From: Bacteroidales bacterium
GTDB taxonomy: Bacteria > Bacteroidota > Bacteroidia > Bacteroidales > UBA932
Length of the DNA: 12,505 nt
Assembly (NCBI GenBank): GCA_016303175.1
Contig: JAEDMF010000039.1
Location: forward strand, 1-12,505
Direction of reading: 5' to 3'
The notes beneath the pieces were generated by a model. That model did no database searches, was not told where the DNA came from, and worked only from the letters and a program-made list of their open reading frames with translations. Shown here piece after piece: positions 1 through 6,916 of this stretch (its first letter is position 1; every line of letters starts with the position of its first letter). Both the position numbers and the translations under genes were made by a program.

Positions 1-354
1 ACCTCCGATTTCGGGGCCCAGAGAATGGCTACTTATTCGGCCACGAAGGGCTTTGTACGGCTGTTTTCCCGTTCTACCCACATAGAGCTGCGCGGGAAGG
101 GTGTCAATGTGTGCTGCGTACGGCCCGGAGCTGTGGCCACGACCCTCTACAATCTTTCTCCGGCGGCTATGAAGGCGGGACTTTTCTTCGGTTACATAAT
201 CAGACCGGAGCGTCTTGCCCGTAAGGCAGTGCGAGCCGTGGAAAGGGGCAGGGGACAGATTACTCCCGGCTTCTATACCAAACTGCTGGATGTGGCTGTA
301 GGCCTGCTGCCCACTTGCGCGCTCAGGCTCATAAGGCGCCTGCGCATTTTCTGA
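1..354 (+). CDS. Short-chain dehydrogenase/reductase (SDR), C-terminal part only
   Basis: The reading frame is open from base 1, so the gene begins upstream of the window; the ATG at 25 is an internal methionine, not the start. The visible 117 residues hold the SDR active-site pair Tyr-x3-Lys in YSATKGFV (codons 34-36 and 46-48). This is followed by the usual helix with an ELRGKGVNV segment and the VRPGAVATT motif that in SDRs follows the active site and contacts the nicotinamide side of the cofactor. The Rossmann glycine motif and catalytic serine would lie upstream. The tail is basic and hydrophobic (LPTCALRLIRRLRIF), as in the DltE/YqjQ-like group of SDRs, which may associate with membranes. 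The substrate cannot be told. It is co-directional with the next gene, 58 bases away. Family assignment is secure; the specific reaction is unknown. Confidence 0.88.
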   Translation, partial: TSDFGAQRMATYSATKGFVRLFSRSTHIELRGKGVNVCCVRPGAVATTLYNLSPAAMKAGLFFGYIIRPERLARKAVRAVERGRGQITPGFYTKLLDVAVGLLPTCALRLIRRLRIF

Positions 355-397
355 GGATTACTTAAATAAGTTATGACTTGCGAAACTTGAGTAGTGG

Positions 398-405
398 TAT
401 ATTTT
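398..405 (+). promoter_or_regulatory. Possible -7 promoter box of the CDF-CBM9 gene
   Basis: TATATTTT matches the Bacteroidetes -7 consensus TAnnTTTG at five of the six fixed positions and has an ACTTG at 376-380 about 17 bases upstream. It ends only 7 bases before the ATG at 413, so transcription would start at or next to the start codon. It is weak because the last base is not G and because readthrough from the upstream gene is equally possible. Confidence 0.3.
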
Positions 406-412
406 CGCTGCA

Positions 413-1954
413 ATGATGGAAACAAGAGAGAAAAAGATTTACAGGGTTACCATAGGGGGAACCATTGCCAACACCCTGCTGCTGATTCTGAAATTTCTCG
501 CCGGAATTTTTGGGCATTCCGCCGCGATGATTGCCGATGCAGTGCATTCCCTGAGCGACTTTCTGACGGATTTGGTAGTGCTTATCTTTGTGAAAATCAG
601 CAACAAACCGGCCGACCGTGACTATGCTTACGGTCACGGAAAGTACGAAACCGTGGCCAGTTCGGTGATAGGCATGGCCCTGATTGTCGTGGCCGTGTCC
701 TTGGCTTTGGACGGAGTCGAGAAGATCATCTTTGTCTTGAAGGGAGGCACTCTGGATTCTCCCGGCTGGATAGCCTTTGCCGCGGCCGTATTGAGCATTG
801 TGGTAAAGGAGATTGTGTACCGCGTTACCAAGAAGGTTGCCGTGGAAGTCCACTCCGGGGCGCTTGAGGCCAATGCCTGGCATCACCGCAGTGACGCGCT
901 CTCTTCCGTAGGCACTGCCATCGGCATAGGCGCCGCCGTCTTCTTCGGCAGCAAGTGGACGGTGCTTGACCCCGTAGCCGCCGTGGTTGTCAGTGTGATG
1001 ATACTCGTGGCCGCCGCCAAAATCATAGGCAAATCCTTCGGTGAACTGCTCGAGAAGAGCCTCCCGAAGGAGACGGTGGACAAAATAATAGCCATAGTCT
1101 CGCGAGATTCCATGGTGGAGGATATACACAACATTTATACCCGCAACATAGGCAATAAGATGGCAATTGAAATGCACCTGCGCCTGCCCGGAGACATAAG
1201 TCTGAGTGAGGCCCACCGCCACGCCAGCGCCATAGAACGCGATCTGAGGGCAGAGCTGGGAGACAATACGCATATTATGCTTCATCTGGAGCCCTGCAAG
1301 CGTTCCCAAAAACTGATAATAAAGAAACTTGTTTCTGCCCCTACTGACGCCTCTGCCATCCCTGCTCTTTTTGCAGGCGGGGGCATTGAGTACCATACTC
1401 TCGACTGTGTCAACTGGCCGGCCGAATATCCAGACAAACCTCTTGTGCAGTTTGCCCTGGCCCATACTGGCACAGAACTTCTCGTCCACTACAAGGTGGA
1501 GGAGGCCCTCAGCCGAGCCCTTGCCACGGAAGATTTGGGCAAGGTGTGGGAGGATTCCTGCGTCGAACTCTTCCTGCGCCCCTCCGGCAAGGGTTATTAT
1601 AATTTTGAGTGCAACTGCATAGGCACCCTTCTGGAAGCCTATGGAGAGGGTCGTCACGGCCGTATCCCTGCTCCCCTTGACACTCTTGCCTCTGTGGACA
1701 GGTTCTGCACGCTTGAGCGGAAGCCTTTTGAAGACCGCGCAACAGGTGCTTGGGAACTTGCCCTGCGCATACCGGCCACGGCTTTGTTCAAGGATGCCAT
1801 AGCTTCGTTCGACGGCCTGAAGGCCACAGCCAATGTTTACAAGTGCGGCGACAGATTGCCGCGACCCCATTATGTCAGCTGGGCTCCCATCCAAACCCCT
1901 TCGCCGGATTATCATCGCCCCGAGTTTTTCGCCGATTTGGAATTCGAAAAATGA
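413..1954 (+). CDS. Cation diffusion facilitator transporter fused to a CBM9-like domain
   Basis: The 513 residues fall in two parts. Residues 1-297 are a full CDF metal-ion/proton antiporter of the inner membrane. It has about six hydrophobic segments; the TM2 site is HSLSD (His45, Asp49) and the TM5 site HHRSD (His157, Asp161). That two-His/two-Asp set is usual in zinc-type CDFs, so Zn2+ (or another divalent ion) export is likely. A cytoplasmic tail follows with HRHASAIERDL and ending near HLEP (291-294). Residues about 298-513 match the stand-alone, roughly 210-residue CBM9-like proteins of Bacteroidales: VWEDSCVELFL (378-388), YYNFECNCIGT (395-405), KCGDRLPRPHYVSW (477-490) and the closing HRPEFFADLEFE. 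No stop, frameshift or methionine lies at the junction, so this is a true in-frame fusion. CDF tails face the cytosol, so the sugar-binding-like domain should too. The start is ATG 413 or the adjacent 416. The esterase gene follows 30 bases downstream. Confidence 0.9.
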   Translation: MMETREKKIYRVTIGGTIANTLLLILKFLAGIFGHSAAMIADAVHSLSDFLTDLVVLIFVKISNKPADRDYAYGHGKYETVASSVIGMALIVVAVSLALDGVEKIIFVLKGGTLDSPGWIAFAAAVLSIVVKEIVYRVTKKVAVEVHSGALEANAWHHRSDALSSVGTAIGIGAAVFFGSKWTVLDPVAAVVVSVMILVAAAKIIGKSFGELLEKSLPKETVDKIIAIVSRDSMVEDIHNIYTRNIGNKMAIEMHLRLPGDISLSEAHRHASAIERDLRAELGDNTHIMLHLEPCKRSQKLIIKKLVSAPTDASAIPALFAGGGIEYHTLDCVNWPAEYPDKPLVQFALAHTGTELLVHYKVEEALSRALATEDLGKVWEDSCVELFLRPSGKGYYNFECNCIGTLLEAYGEGRHGRIPAPLDTLASVDRFCTLERKPFEDRATGAWELALRIPATALFKDAIASFDGLKATANVYKCGDRLPRPHYVSWAPIQTPSPDYHRPEFFADLEFEK

Positions 1955-1984
1955 TACACATATAACCCTGTAATACGCCCAAAT

Positions 1985-3055
1985 ATGAAACGAATTGCAT
2001 TGCTTCTGACTCTTTTGGTCTCTTCCCAACTTATTGATGCTCAGTCCTATCAATACACTGATGGCACGAAAATGACCGTTGTCGGCAAATTATTGAGCAC
2101 TGCTCAACCCTGGCATCGCGTCGATACGGAAAAATACCCGCAAATGACAAAGAGCGAGGCCCTTCAAGGAAAACTTTGCGCCGGTATGGCCCTGGCTTTC
2201 AAGACCAATTCCTCATACATTGGAGTTAAGGCCTGGTATGGCAAGTCCAACAGTGATTTGCGCGGTTACGGTCCCAAGGGCTTTGATCTCTACATCAAGG
2301 AAGGTGGCAAGTGGATTTATGCCGGCAACGAACGCCCCAAGAAGGGGGAAAGTCCCTACGAGCTGGTTCTGCTCAAGAAGTCTGAGCCGGTGGAAAAGGA
2401 ATGTCTGTTGTATCTTCCTTTGTTTCAGGAGCTTGAGAGACTGGAAGTGGTTACTGATGAAGGTAGTTTCATAGCTCCGGCGCAGAATCCCTTCAAGGGC
2501 CGCATTGCTGTCTTCGGCTCATCATTCACCCAGGGGGCAGGCGCCGAGAGGGCCGCTCTGAGCTATTCCGCCCAGTTGGCAAGGATGACGGGCTACCATT
2601 TCATCAATATGGGCTTCTCCGGCAATTCCAAACTTCAGTCCTATTTTGCCGATATTTTGCTCGAGGCTGAGGACGTGGATGCTTATGTGTGTGACGCCTT
2701 CTCGAATCCCTCAGTCCAGCAGATAGAGGAAAGGCTTTTCCCCTTCATAGAGAAGTTTCAGGCCAAGGCTCCCGGCGTGCCTCTCATTTTCATCAAAACA
2801 CTCTATCGTGAGAAACGCAATTTCGATCCCGCTTACCGGAAGAGAGAGGAAGACAGGATTGCAGTGGCCGACAGCCTGATGAAGATAGCGCTAAAGAAAT
2901 ATGAGAATGTGTATTGGGTGGACAGCACCTGCACTCTTGACGGCACACACGAGTGGACAGCAGATGGTTCACACCCCGACGGCTACGGTTACCGCCTCAT
3001 GGCCGAGTCCCTTGCAAAACCTCTTGACAAAATCCTTCGCAAATACGTGAAGTAG
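1985..3055 (+). CDS. Secreted GxDLY/SGNH-family hydrolase (probable esterase)
   Basis: The 356-residue protein starts with a signal peptide (MKRIALLLTLLVSSQLIDA), with cleavage probably after Ala19. Residues about 25-165 are a beta-rich N-terminal domain carrying the GFDLY signature (99-103) of the GxDLY family. Residues about 170-356 are the SGNH hydrolase domain. Block I is GSSFTQGAG with Ser180 as nucleophile (GSS instead of the classical GDS), block II is NMGFSGN (208-214), and block V is DGSHPDGYG with the Asp327/His330 pair. The usual GxND of block III appears as CDAFSNPS (236-243), with Asn241 the likely oxyanion residue. Relatives are mostly taken to be carbohydrate or acyl esterases in the periplasm or outside the cell; the substrate here is unknown. 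It sits 30 bases after the CDF-CBM9 gene, probably co-transcribed, and converges on the GntR gene with only 3 bases between stop codons. Confidence 0.88.
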   Translation: MKRIALLLTLLVSSQLIDAQSYQYTDGTKMTVVGKLLSTAQPWHRVDTEKYPQMTKSEALQGKLCAGMALAFKTNSSYIGVKAWYGKSNSDLRGYGPKGFDLYIKEGGKWIYAGNERPKKGESPYELVLLKKSEPVEKECLLYLPLFQELERLEVVTDEGSFIAPAQNPFKGRIAVFGSSFTQGAGAERAALSYSAQLARMTGYHFINMGFSGNSKLQSYFADILLEAEDVDAYVCDAFSNPSVQQIEERLFPFIEKFQAKAPGVPLIFIKTLYREKRNFDPAYRKREEDRIAVADSLMKIALKKYENVYWVDSTCTLDGTHEWTADGSHPDGYGYRLMAESLAKPLDKILRKYVK

Positions 3056-3058
3056 GCA

Positions 3059-4084
3059 TTATAGCGAGGAGCGGACGATGAGCCGGAAGGGATTGTGGAT
3101 GCAGCTGAGTTTGCCGGAGTTTATCATCTCCGCTACACTGTGTCCCATCTGGGTGAAATCGCTGGATATGCTGGACAGGCCCCCGCAGATGAATTCGTTG
3201 ACGGGTTCGTCGTTGTAGCTTATCAAGCCGATATCCTGTCCGAGGACATAGCCCCTGCGGTTGGCTTCGCGTATCAGTGTGAAGTGGTCGTTGTCCAACT
3301 GGCCACACAATACTATATATAAGGTGCCTGCGCTCATCTGTTCCGGGTTGAATTGTTGTTCAATCCGACAGCGTATGCCTTCCGAACGGAAAAGTTTGCG
3401 TATTTGCGGGCAGATAATGTCTCCATACAGACTGTTGGCAGTTGTGATTATCTCCACACTGTCGTACTTGTGTATCATCCCGAGAGCGTCCTTCAGGGCG
3501 TGGGATGCGTCCTCGCGGAAGTCTTGATACACCCGTCCGATGTTGCCCTTGAACTGGGGCAAGCCGTTGTCTATCAATATAGTCCTGTTGTTCGGGAGGC
3601 GTTTGAGCGTGCGCGCTATGCGGGCTGTGCTGACCTCGCGAGGGAAGTGGGCTGCAATAATGTACCAGTCGAATTCGCCGGTGGCATCGCAGACTAGTTT
3701 GTCGAAGAGTTCGATGTCTTGGTTGTGGATGTTGATGCTAACGTCGGCATTTTGGGCCAGCGCCTCAGTCAAGCCCTTGTGTATGGCCAGTTTGTAGGCG
3801 CTGAGTTTGTCCACCAGCATCAGTATGCGCAGAGGAGCGCCGCTTTCGCGTACGTCGATGAAATAGCCCTTGCCTTGTCTGCTTCCTATCAGGTTTTCCT
3901 TCTTGAGCAGGTTGTAGGCCTTCTTTGCCGTTTCCGGGGATATGCCTGTCATTCCGGCAAGTTCGCTCAGCGAGGGCATAGGATCGCCGTTTTTGAGTTT
4001 GCCGTTCCGCAGGGCTTCCTTGACGGCTGAAATCACCTGTCTGTAGAGAGGTAAAGTGGAATTCTGGTCAATTTTAATTTTCAT
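3059..4084 (-). CDS. GntR-family regulator with LacI-type sugar-sensor domain
   Basis: The 341-residue regulator probably controls the divergent sugar operon. Residues 1-78 are a GntR winged helix: LPLYRQV near 11-17, the recognition region PSLSELAGMTGISPETA (37-53) and the wing LIGSRQGKGYFI (65-76). Residues about 85-341 are a periplasmic-binding-protein-like effector domain of the LacI type, with DIGLISYNDEP (284-294), LSSISSDFTQMG (303-314) and the ending PFRLIVRSSL. I start it at 4084 because the protein from MKIKIDQ onward matches the family, whereas the extra 23 residues reached from a methionine at 4153 run through the promoter region and have no family character. In Bacteroides the L-fucose regulator FucR has this same architecture. 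The likely effector is the transported sugar or a phosphorylated intermediate. Candidate operators are the ACCAAAGT repeats at 4139-4177. Confidence 0.92.
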   Translation of the reverse strand: MKIKIDQNSTLPLYRQVISAVKEALRNGKLKNGDPMPSLSELAGMTGISPETAKKAYNLLKKENLIGSRQGKGYFIDVRESGAPLRILMLVDKLSAYKLAIHKGLTEALAQNADVSINIHNQDIELFDKLVCDATGEFDWYIIAAHFPREVSTARIARTLKRLPNNRTILIDNGLPQFKGNIGRVYQDFREDASHALKDALGMIHKYDSVEIITTANSLYGDIICPQIRKLFRSEGIRCRIEQQFNPEQMSAGTLYIVLCGQLDNDHFTLIREANRRGYVLGQDIGLISYNDEPVNEFICGGLSSISSDFTQMGHSVAEMINSGKLSCIHNPFRLIVRSSL

Positions 4085-4090
4085 ACCAAA

Positions 4091-4098
4091 CAAAGATA
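4091..4098 (-). promoter_or_regulatory. -7 promoter box of the GntR regulator gene
   Basis: On the minus strand this reads TATCTTTG, a perfect match to the Bacteroidetes -7 consensus TAnnTTTG. Only six bases separate it from the regulator's ATG, so the transcript would have almost no leader. I do not see a convincing -33 TTTG at the usual distance. Confidence 0.6.
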
Positions 4099-4119
4099 CA
4101 ATTTTTGATGAAAAAGTAC

Positions 4120-4127
4120 TATATTTG
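4120..4127 (+). promoter_or_regulatory. -7 promoter box of the sugar operon
   Basis: TATATTTG is a perfect TAnnTTTG box, 39 bases before the transporter ATG; transcription would start near 4132. A TTTG at 4104-4107 lies only 12 bases upstream, shorter than the usual spacing of about 19-20, so the -33 element is weak and the promoter may need activation or be intrinsically weak. It is divergent from the regulator's box at 4091-4098. Confidence 0.6.
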
Positions 4128-4138
4128 GGTAGAATTAG

Positions 4139-4177
4139 ACCAAAGTACACCAAAGTTAATTAAGATATGACCAAAGT
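4139..4177 (+). promoter_or_regulatory. Three phased ACCAAAGT direct repeats, candidate operator
   Basis: ACCAAAGT occurs exactly at 4139-4146, 4149-4156 and 4170-4177. The start-to-start distances are 10 and 21 bases, about one and two helical turns, so all copies face the same side of the helix. The first two lie just downstream of the predicted operon transcription start and the third overlaps the transporter's start codon. A TTAATTAA palindrome (4156-4163) sits between copies two and three. The placement suits a repressor bound between the divergent genes, most simply the adjacent GntR protein. Binding is inferred, not shown. Confidence 0.5.
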
Positions 4178-5441
4178 TGCAACCAACTCTAAATGGTACA
4201 AATGGGAAGTCCTGATGCTGCTATGGATGGCCTATTTGCTCAATCAGGGAGACCGTCAGGTATTCAATACCGTGCTCCCCGCAATCAGGGATGCCCTGAG
4301 CCTTACGGACGAGTCTGTAGGCCTCATTGCCACAATCTTCAACCTTTTTTATGCTTTGTGCGTGCCCTTCGGAGGATGGGTCGGTGACCGGTTCAGCAAA
4401 AAGTGGGTGGTGACCATTGCAATTTTGTTCTGGAGCGTGGCGACAATGTTCACGGGACTTGCCAACGGAATTTTCCTGCTCGTGTTGATGCGTTCGGTTG
4501 CGACCGGAGGCGGCGAGGCTTTCTTCGGCCCGGCCAACTACTCCCTCATAGGGCAGTATCATACGGATACCCGCGCGAGGGCGATGTCCATACACCAGAC
4601 TGCATACTATGTCGGGGTGATACTTGCCGGATGGCTGGCAGGCCTCATTGCCGACGTGTTCGACAATTTGCACCCGGGCTGCGGCTGGAAGTATTCTTTC
4701 ATCATTTTCGGTCTTGCCGGAGTGCTGTGGGGCATTCTTATGATAATACGCCTCAAGGACAAGCCGGATGAACCCAAGGTGGACAAGAGGAAACTTGCCA
4801 ACCCTTTCAAAACCATATGGCAGGGCTTCAAGGCTGTTTTCTCCACCCCTACTTCGCTGGTGCTGACCTTAGGTTTCAGCGGGTTGATTTTCGTGATTAC
4901 GGGCTATATGACCTGGGTTCCCACTTATCTGCAGGAGGAATTTGGCCAGAGTCAGGCAGATGCGGGGCTGAATTCCATGCTCTGGACTTACGTGGCCGCT
5001 TTCATCGGGGTATTGCTCGCGGGCTCCCTGTCCGACAGGCTCGCCCTCCGCTCACCCCGCAGCCGTATGGTGCTGCAGGGTGTGGGGTTGATTGGCGGCG
5101 CGGCCTTCCTGTTCCTTATGGGAGGCAATCCCACAGTCATATTGCTGTACAGCGCTTTTGCCGGTTGGGGTTTCTTCCGCGCTTTCTTCGATGCCAACAC
5201 CTACGCTGTGCTTTATGACGTCACTCCCTCTGAGTTCCACGCCTCCTGCTCCAGCGCAATGATAACCACAGGTTTTGCCGTGGGTGCCCTCGCTCCTGTA
5301 GTGCTGGGCGTGCTCAAAACCCGTATGGGCAGCTTAGGAGCCACTTTCCCTATATTAGGCTGGATTTGGGTGGTCTGCGGCGCGCTTATGGTAATTGCCG
5401 CATTTGCATTCTATCAGAAAGATTACAATAAACAACATTAA
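4167..5441 (+). CDS. MFS transporter, probable sugar importer
   Basis: The 424-residue protein has about twelve hydrophobic segments in two halves joined by a charged loop (about 196-222), the major facilitator layout. The loop between TM2 and TM3 carries motif A as GGWVGDRFSKKW (69-80). The N-terminal segment with NQGDRQVFNTVLP (26-38), followed by LTDESVGLI and FWSVATMFTGLA, resembles the anion:cation symporter branch, which includes hexuronate and other organic-anion carriers. Substrate predictions from that resemblance are unreliable. As the first gene of an operon with sugar isomerase and kinase genes, it most likely brings the sugar across the inner membrane. The start at 4167 gives a normal MFS N-terminus, and its first codons lie in the third ACCAAAGT repeat. 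Only 2 bases separate its stop from the next ATG, so the two genes are probably translationally coupled. Confidence 0.9.
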   Translation: MTKVATNSKWYKWEVLMLLWMAYLLNQGDRQVFNTVLPAIRDALSLTDESVGLIATIFNLFYALCVPFGGWVGDRFSKKWVVTIAILFWSVATMFTGLANGIFLLVLMRSVATGGGEAFFGPANYSLIGQYHTDTRARAMSIHQTAYYVGVILAGWLAGLIADVFDNLHPGCGWKYSFIIFGLAGVLWGILMIIRLKDKPDEPKVDKRKLANPFKTIWQGFKAVFSTPTSLVLTLGFSGLIFVITGYMTWVPTYLQEEFGQSQADAGLNSMLWTYVAAFIGVLLAGSLSDRLALRSPRSRMVLQGVGLIGGAAFLFLMGGNPTVILLYSAFAGWGFFRAFFDANTYAVLYDVTPSEFHASCSSAMITTGFAVGALAPVVLGVLKTRMGSLGATFPILGWIWVVCGALMVIAAFAFYQKDYNKQH

Positions 5442-5443
5442 TA

Positions 5444-6907
5444 ATGAATAGGATTGATAAAATTCGCAAGGCGAAGGCCGGTTTGCTGCTTATCGCCTCG
5501 CCCCGTTTCAAGAACCTTTACGGGCCCAAAAGAGGAACTTACGGCCAGCGCAAGGATGAGGCCGTCAAGGCAATCAAGGCGTCTATGGATTACCTGGACA
5601 TCGTGGATCCGGGCATAGTGTATGAAAGGGAAGATGCCCAGAGGGCGATGGATATGTTCTTTGCGGAGAAGGTGGACTTCGTATATGCCGAATTCCTAAG
5701 CTGGAGCGAGGACTTTGCGTGGATTAAGTTCCTGCGTGACTGCCCGCCGATGCCCATAATCTTCTGCAACGTGGCCAAGGACAAGATGAGTTTCGAGACC
5801 ACCCTTGACGAGGATGATTTCGTGGATTATCTCTGCGCCGGCACGCTCGTCGGCTCGCTGGAAGGCAGCGGTGACGTGGCCCGCATTGGACGCAAGGACC
5901 TTGTGGTGGCGATGGGTACGAGAGAGCAGATTACGGCCAAGGTACGCTCCTTCGCCGCTGCGGCCAAGGCACGCGCCATACTTCGCCATTCCAACGTGGG
6001 TTTGATGGCCAATATGAACGAGGCGATGTGGAGCACCTACATCGACAATTATGACCTTTACACTAAGATAGGCCCTGAAATTCACTATCTGCCCTACAGC
6101 GACTACGGCGCTGAAATCGAGGCCCTCAGCGACGAAGAGGTTAAGGAGTACGCAGATGAACTGACCTCCAAGTACAAGATGATGCCCGACGTGGATTACG
6201 ATAAGTTCATAGGCTGCGTGAAGGCTACGCTCGGCATCAAGAAACTGGCCCAGAAGAACGACATAGACTGCTATGTGTACAACGACATTGACCAGGCCAC
6301 CTTCCGCACTGCGGGATGCCGCGCAGGCTTCTACCCCCAGTGGTTCAACGAGAACGTGAGCGTGCTCGTGCCGGAGGCTGACATAGGAGCCGGCATTGCC
6401 ACCTATGTGCTGAAACTTATTACTGGCAAAAACGTGAACTTCATCGAGCCTTTCCATATCGAGGATGAGTACGGCACCTTCGCCGGCGGCCACGCTGGTC
6501 CCAACGACCACAATGATCCCCAGTGGAGCGACAATGTGGTGATAGCCCGCGACGTGCGCTTCGCCAAGACTTCGTGGAAGTATGCAGGCGCTCCCTTCGG
6601 CTGGTACCGCTTCAGCCCCGGAATGAAGACCGTCTGCGGCATCTACGAGCAAGACGGCAAGTATAAGATGATAGTTTTCCAGGCAGAGAGCCTTGCCCCC
6701 GAACAGACGCCCCAGAGCAAAATCAGCCATCTGCTTGCAACCTACAGCCACACCATCTTCAGGCCGGTAGTGCCCGTGAAGGAACTTTTCGAGCAGATAC
6801 TCAATATCGGCGCAACCCAACACTACGCCATTGTGGACGGGGACTGCCGTGAAGAGCTCCAGTATTTTGCAAAGATTATGGGTTTTGAATTTTACAACAT
6901 CAAATAA
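5444..6907 (+). CDS. L-arabinose/L-fucose isomerase-family sugar isomerase
   Basis: The 487-residue protein resembles the AraA/FucI fold family of metal-dependent aldose-ketose isomerases. The C-terminal half is most telling: VPEADIGAGIATYVLKLITG (309-328) corresponds to the metal-binding glutamate helix, HIEDEYGTFAGGHAGP (338-353) to the second acidic ligand and histidine, and GATQHYAIVDGDCREELQ (456-473) to the closing segment that in AraA carries the last histidine. Candidate ligands are therefore Glu311, Glu340 or a neighbouring acid, His350 and His460; their spacing is close to the AraA pattern. The N-terminal half (MGTREQITAKVRSFAAAAKA and around) fits the substrate-binding domains. The expected reaction is conversion of a free aldose to a ketose in the cytosol using Mn2+ or a similar ion. 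It is too divergent to be called true AraA or FucI, and no aldolase or ribulokinase typical of those pathways is nearby. Confidence 0.82.
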   Translation: MNRIDKIRKAKAGLLLIASPRFKNLYGPKRGTYGQRKDEAVKAIKASMDYLDIVDPGIVYEREDAQRAMDMFFAEKVDFVYAEFLSWSEDFAWIKFLRDCPPMPIIFCNVAKDKMSFETTLDEDDFVDYLCAGTLVGSLEGSGDVARIGRKDLVVAMGTREQITAKVRSFAAAAKARAILRHSNVGLMANMNEAMWSTYIDNYDLYTKIGPEIHYLPYSDYGAEIEALSDEEVKEYADELTSKYKMMPDVDYDKFIGCVKATLGIKKLAQKNDIDCYVYNDIDQATFRTAGCRAGFYPQWFNENVSVLVPEADIGAGIATYVLKLITGKNVNFIEPFHIEDEYGTFAGGHAGPNDHNDPQWSDNVVIARDVRFAKTSWKYAGAPFGWYRFSPGMKTVCGIYEQDGKYKMIVFQAESLAPEQTPQSKISHLLATYSHTIFRPVVPVKELFEQILNIGATQHYAIVDGDCREELQYFAKIMGFEFYNIK

Positions 6908-6916
6908 TACAGAATT

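Noticed and set aside
360..371. Inverted repeat ACTTA-AA-TAAGT after the SDR gene, as a terminator or operator
   Set aside because: The arms are only 5 AT-rich base pairs with a 2-base centre and no T-run follows, so chance is a sufficient explanation.
1290..1330. The CDF-CBM9 fusion as an assembly or frameshift artefact joining two genes
   Set aside because: Both parts are in the same frame without a break, and no stop or start codon lies at the junction; an artefact would need an exact in-frame deletion. It remains worth checking in relatives.
371..2053. A 560-codon open frame on the minus strand opposite the CDF-CBM9 gene
   Set aside because: It is fully antisense to a gene with clear family motifs, its translation has low-complexity His/Gly-rich stretches and no recognisable domain, and similar long antisense frames lie opposite the isomerase and PMI-like genes, as expected from codon bias.
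4085..4092. A fourth copy of the ACCAAAGT repeat near the regulator's start codon
   Set aside because: It reads ACCAAACA, matching only 6 of 8 positions, and overlaps the -7 box; it is too weak to count.
4085..4153. An N-terminal extension of the GntR regulator by 23 residues
   Set aside because: It covers the intergenic promoter boxes and two of the repeats, and GntR proteins begin just before the LPLYRQ segment, so the start at 4084 fits better.
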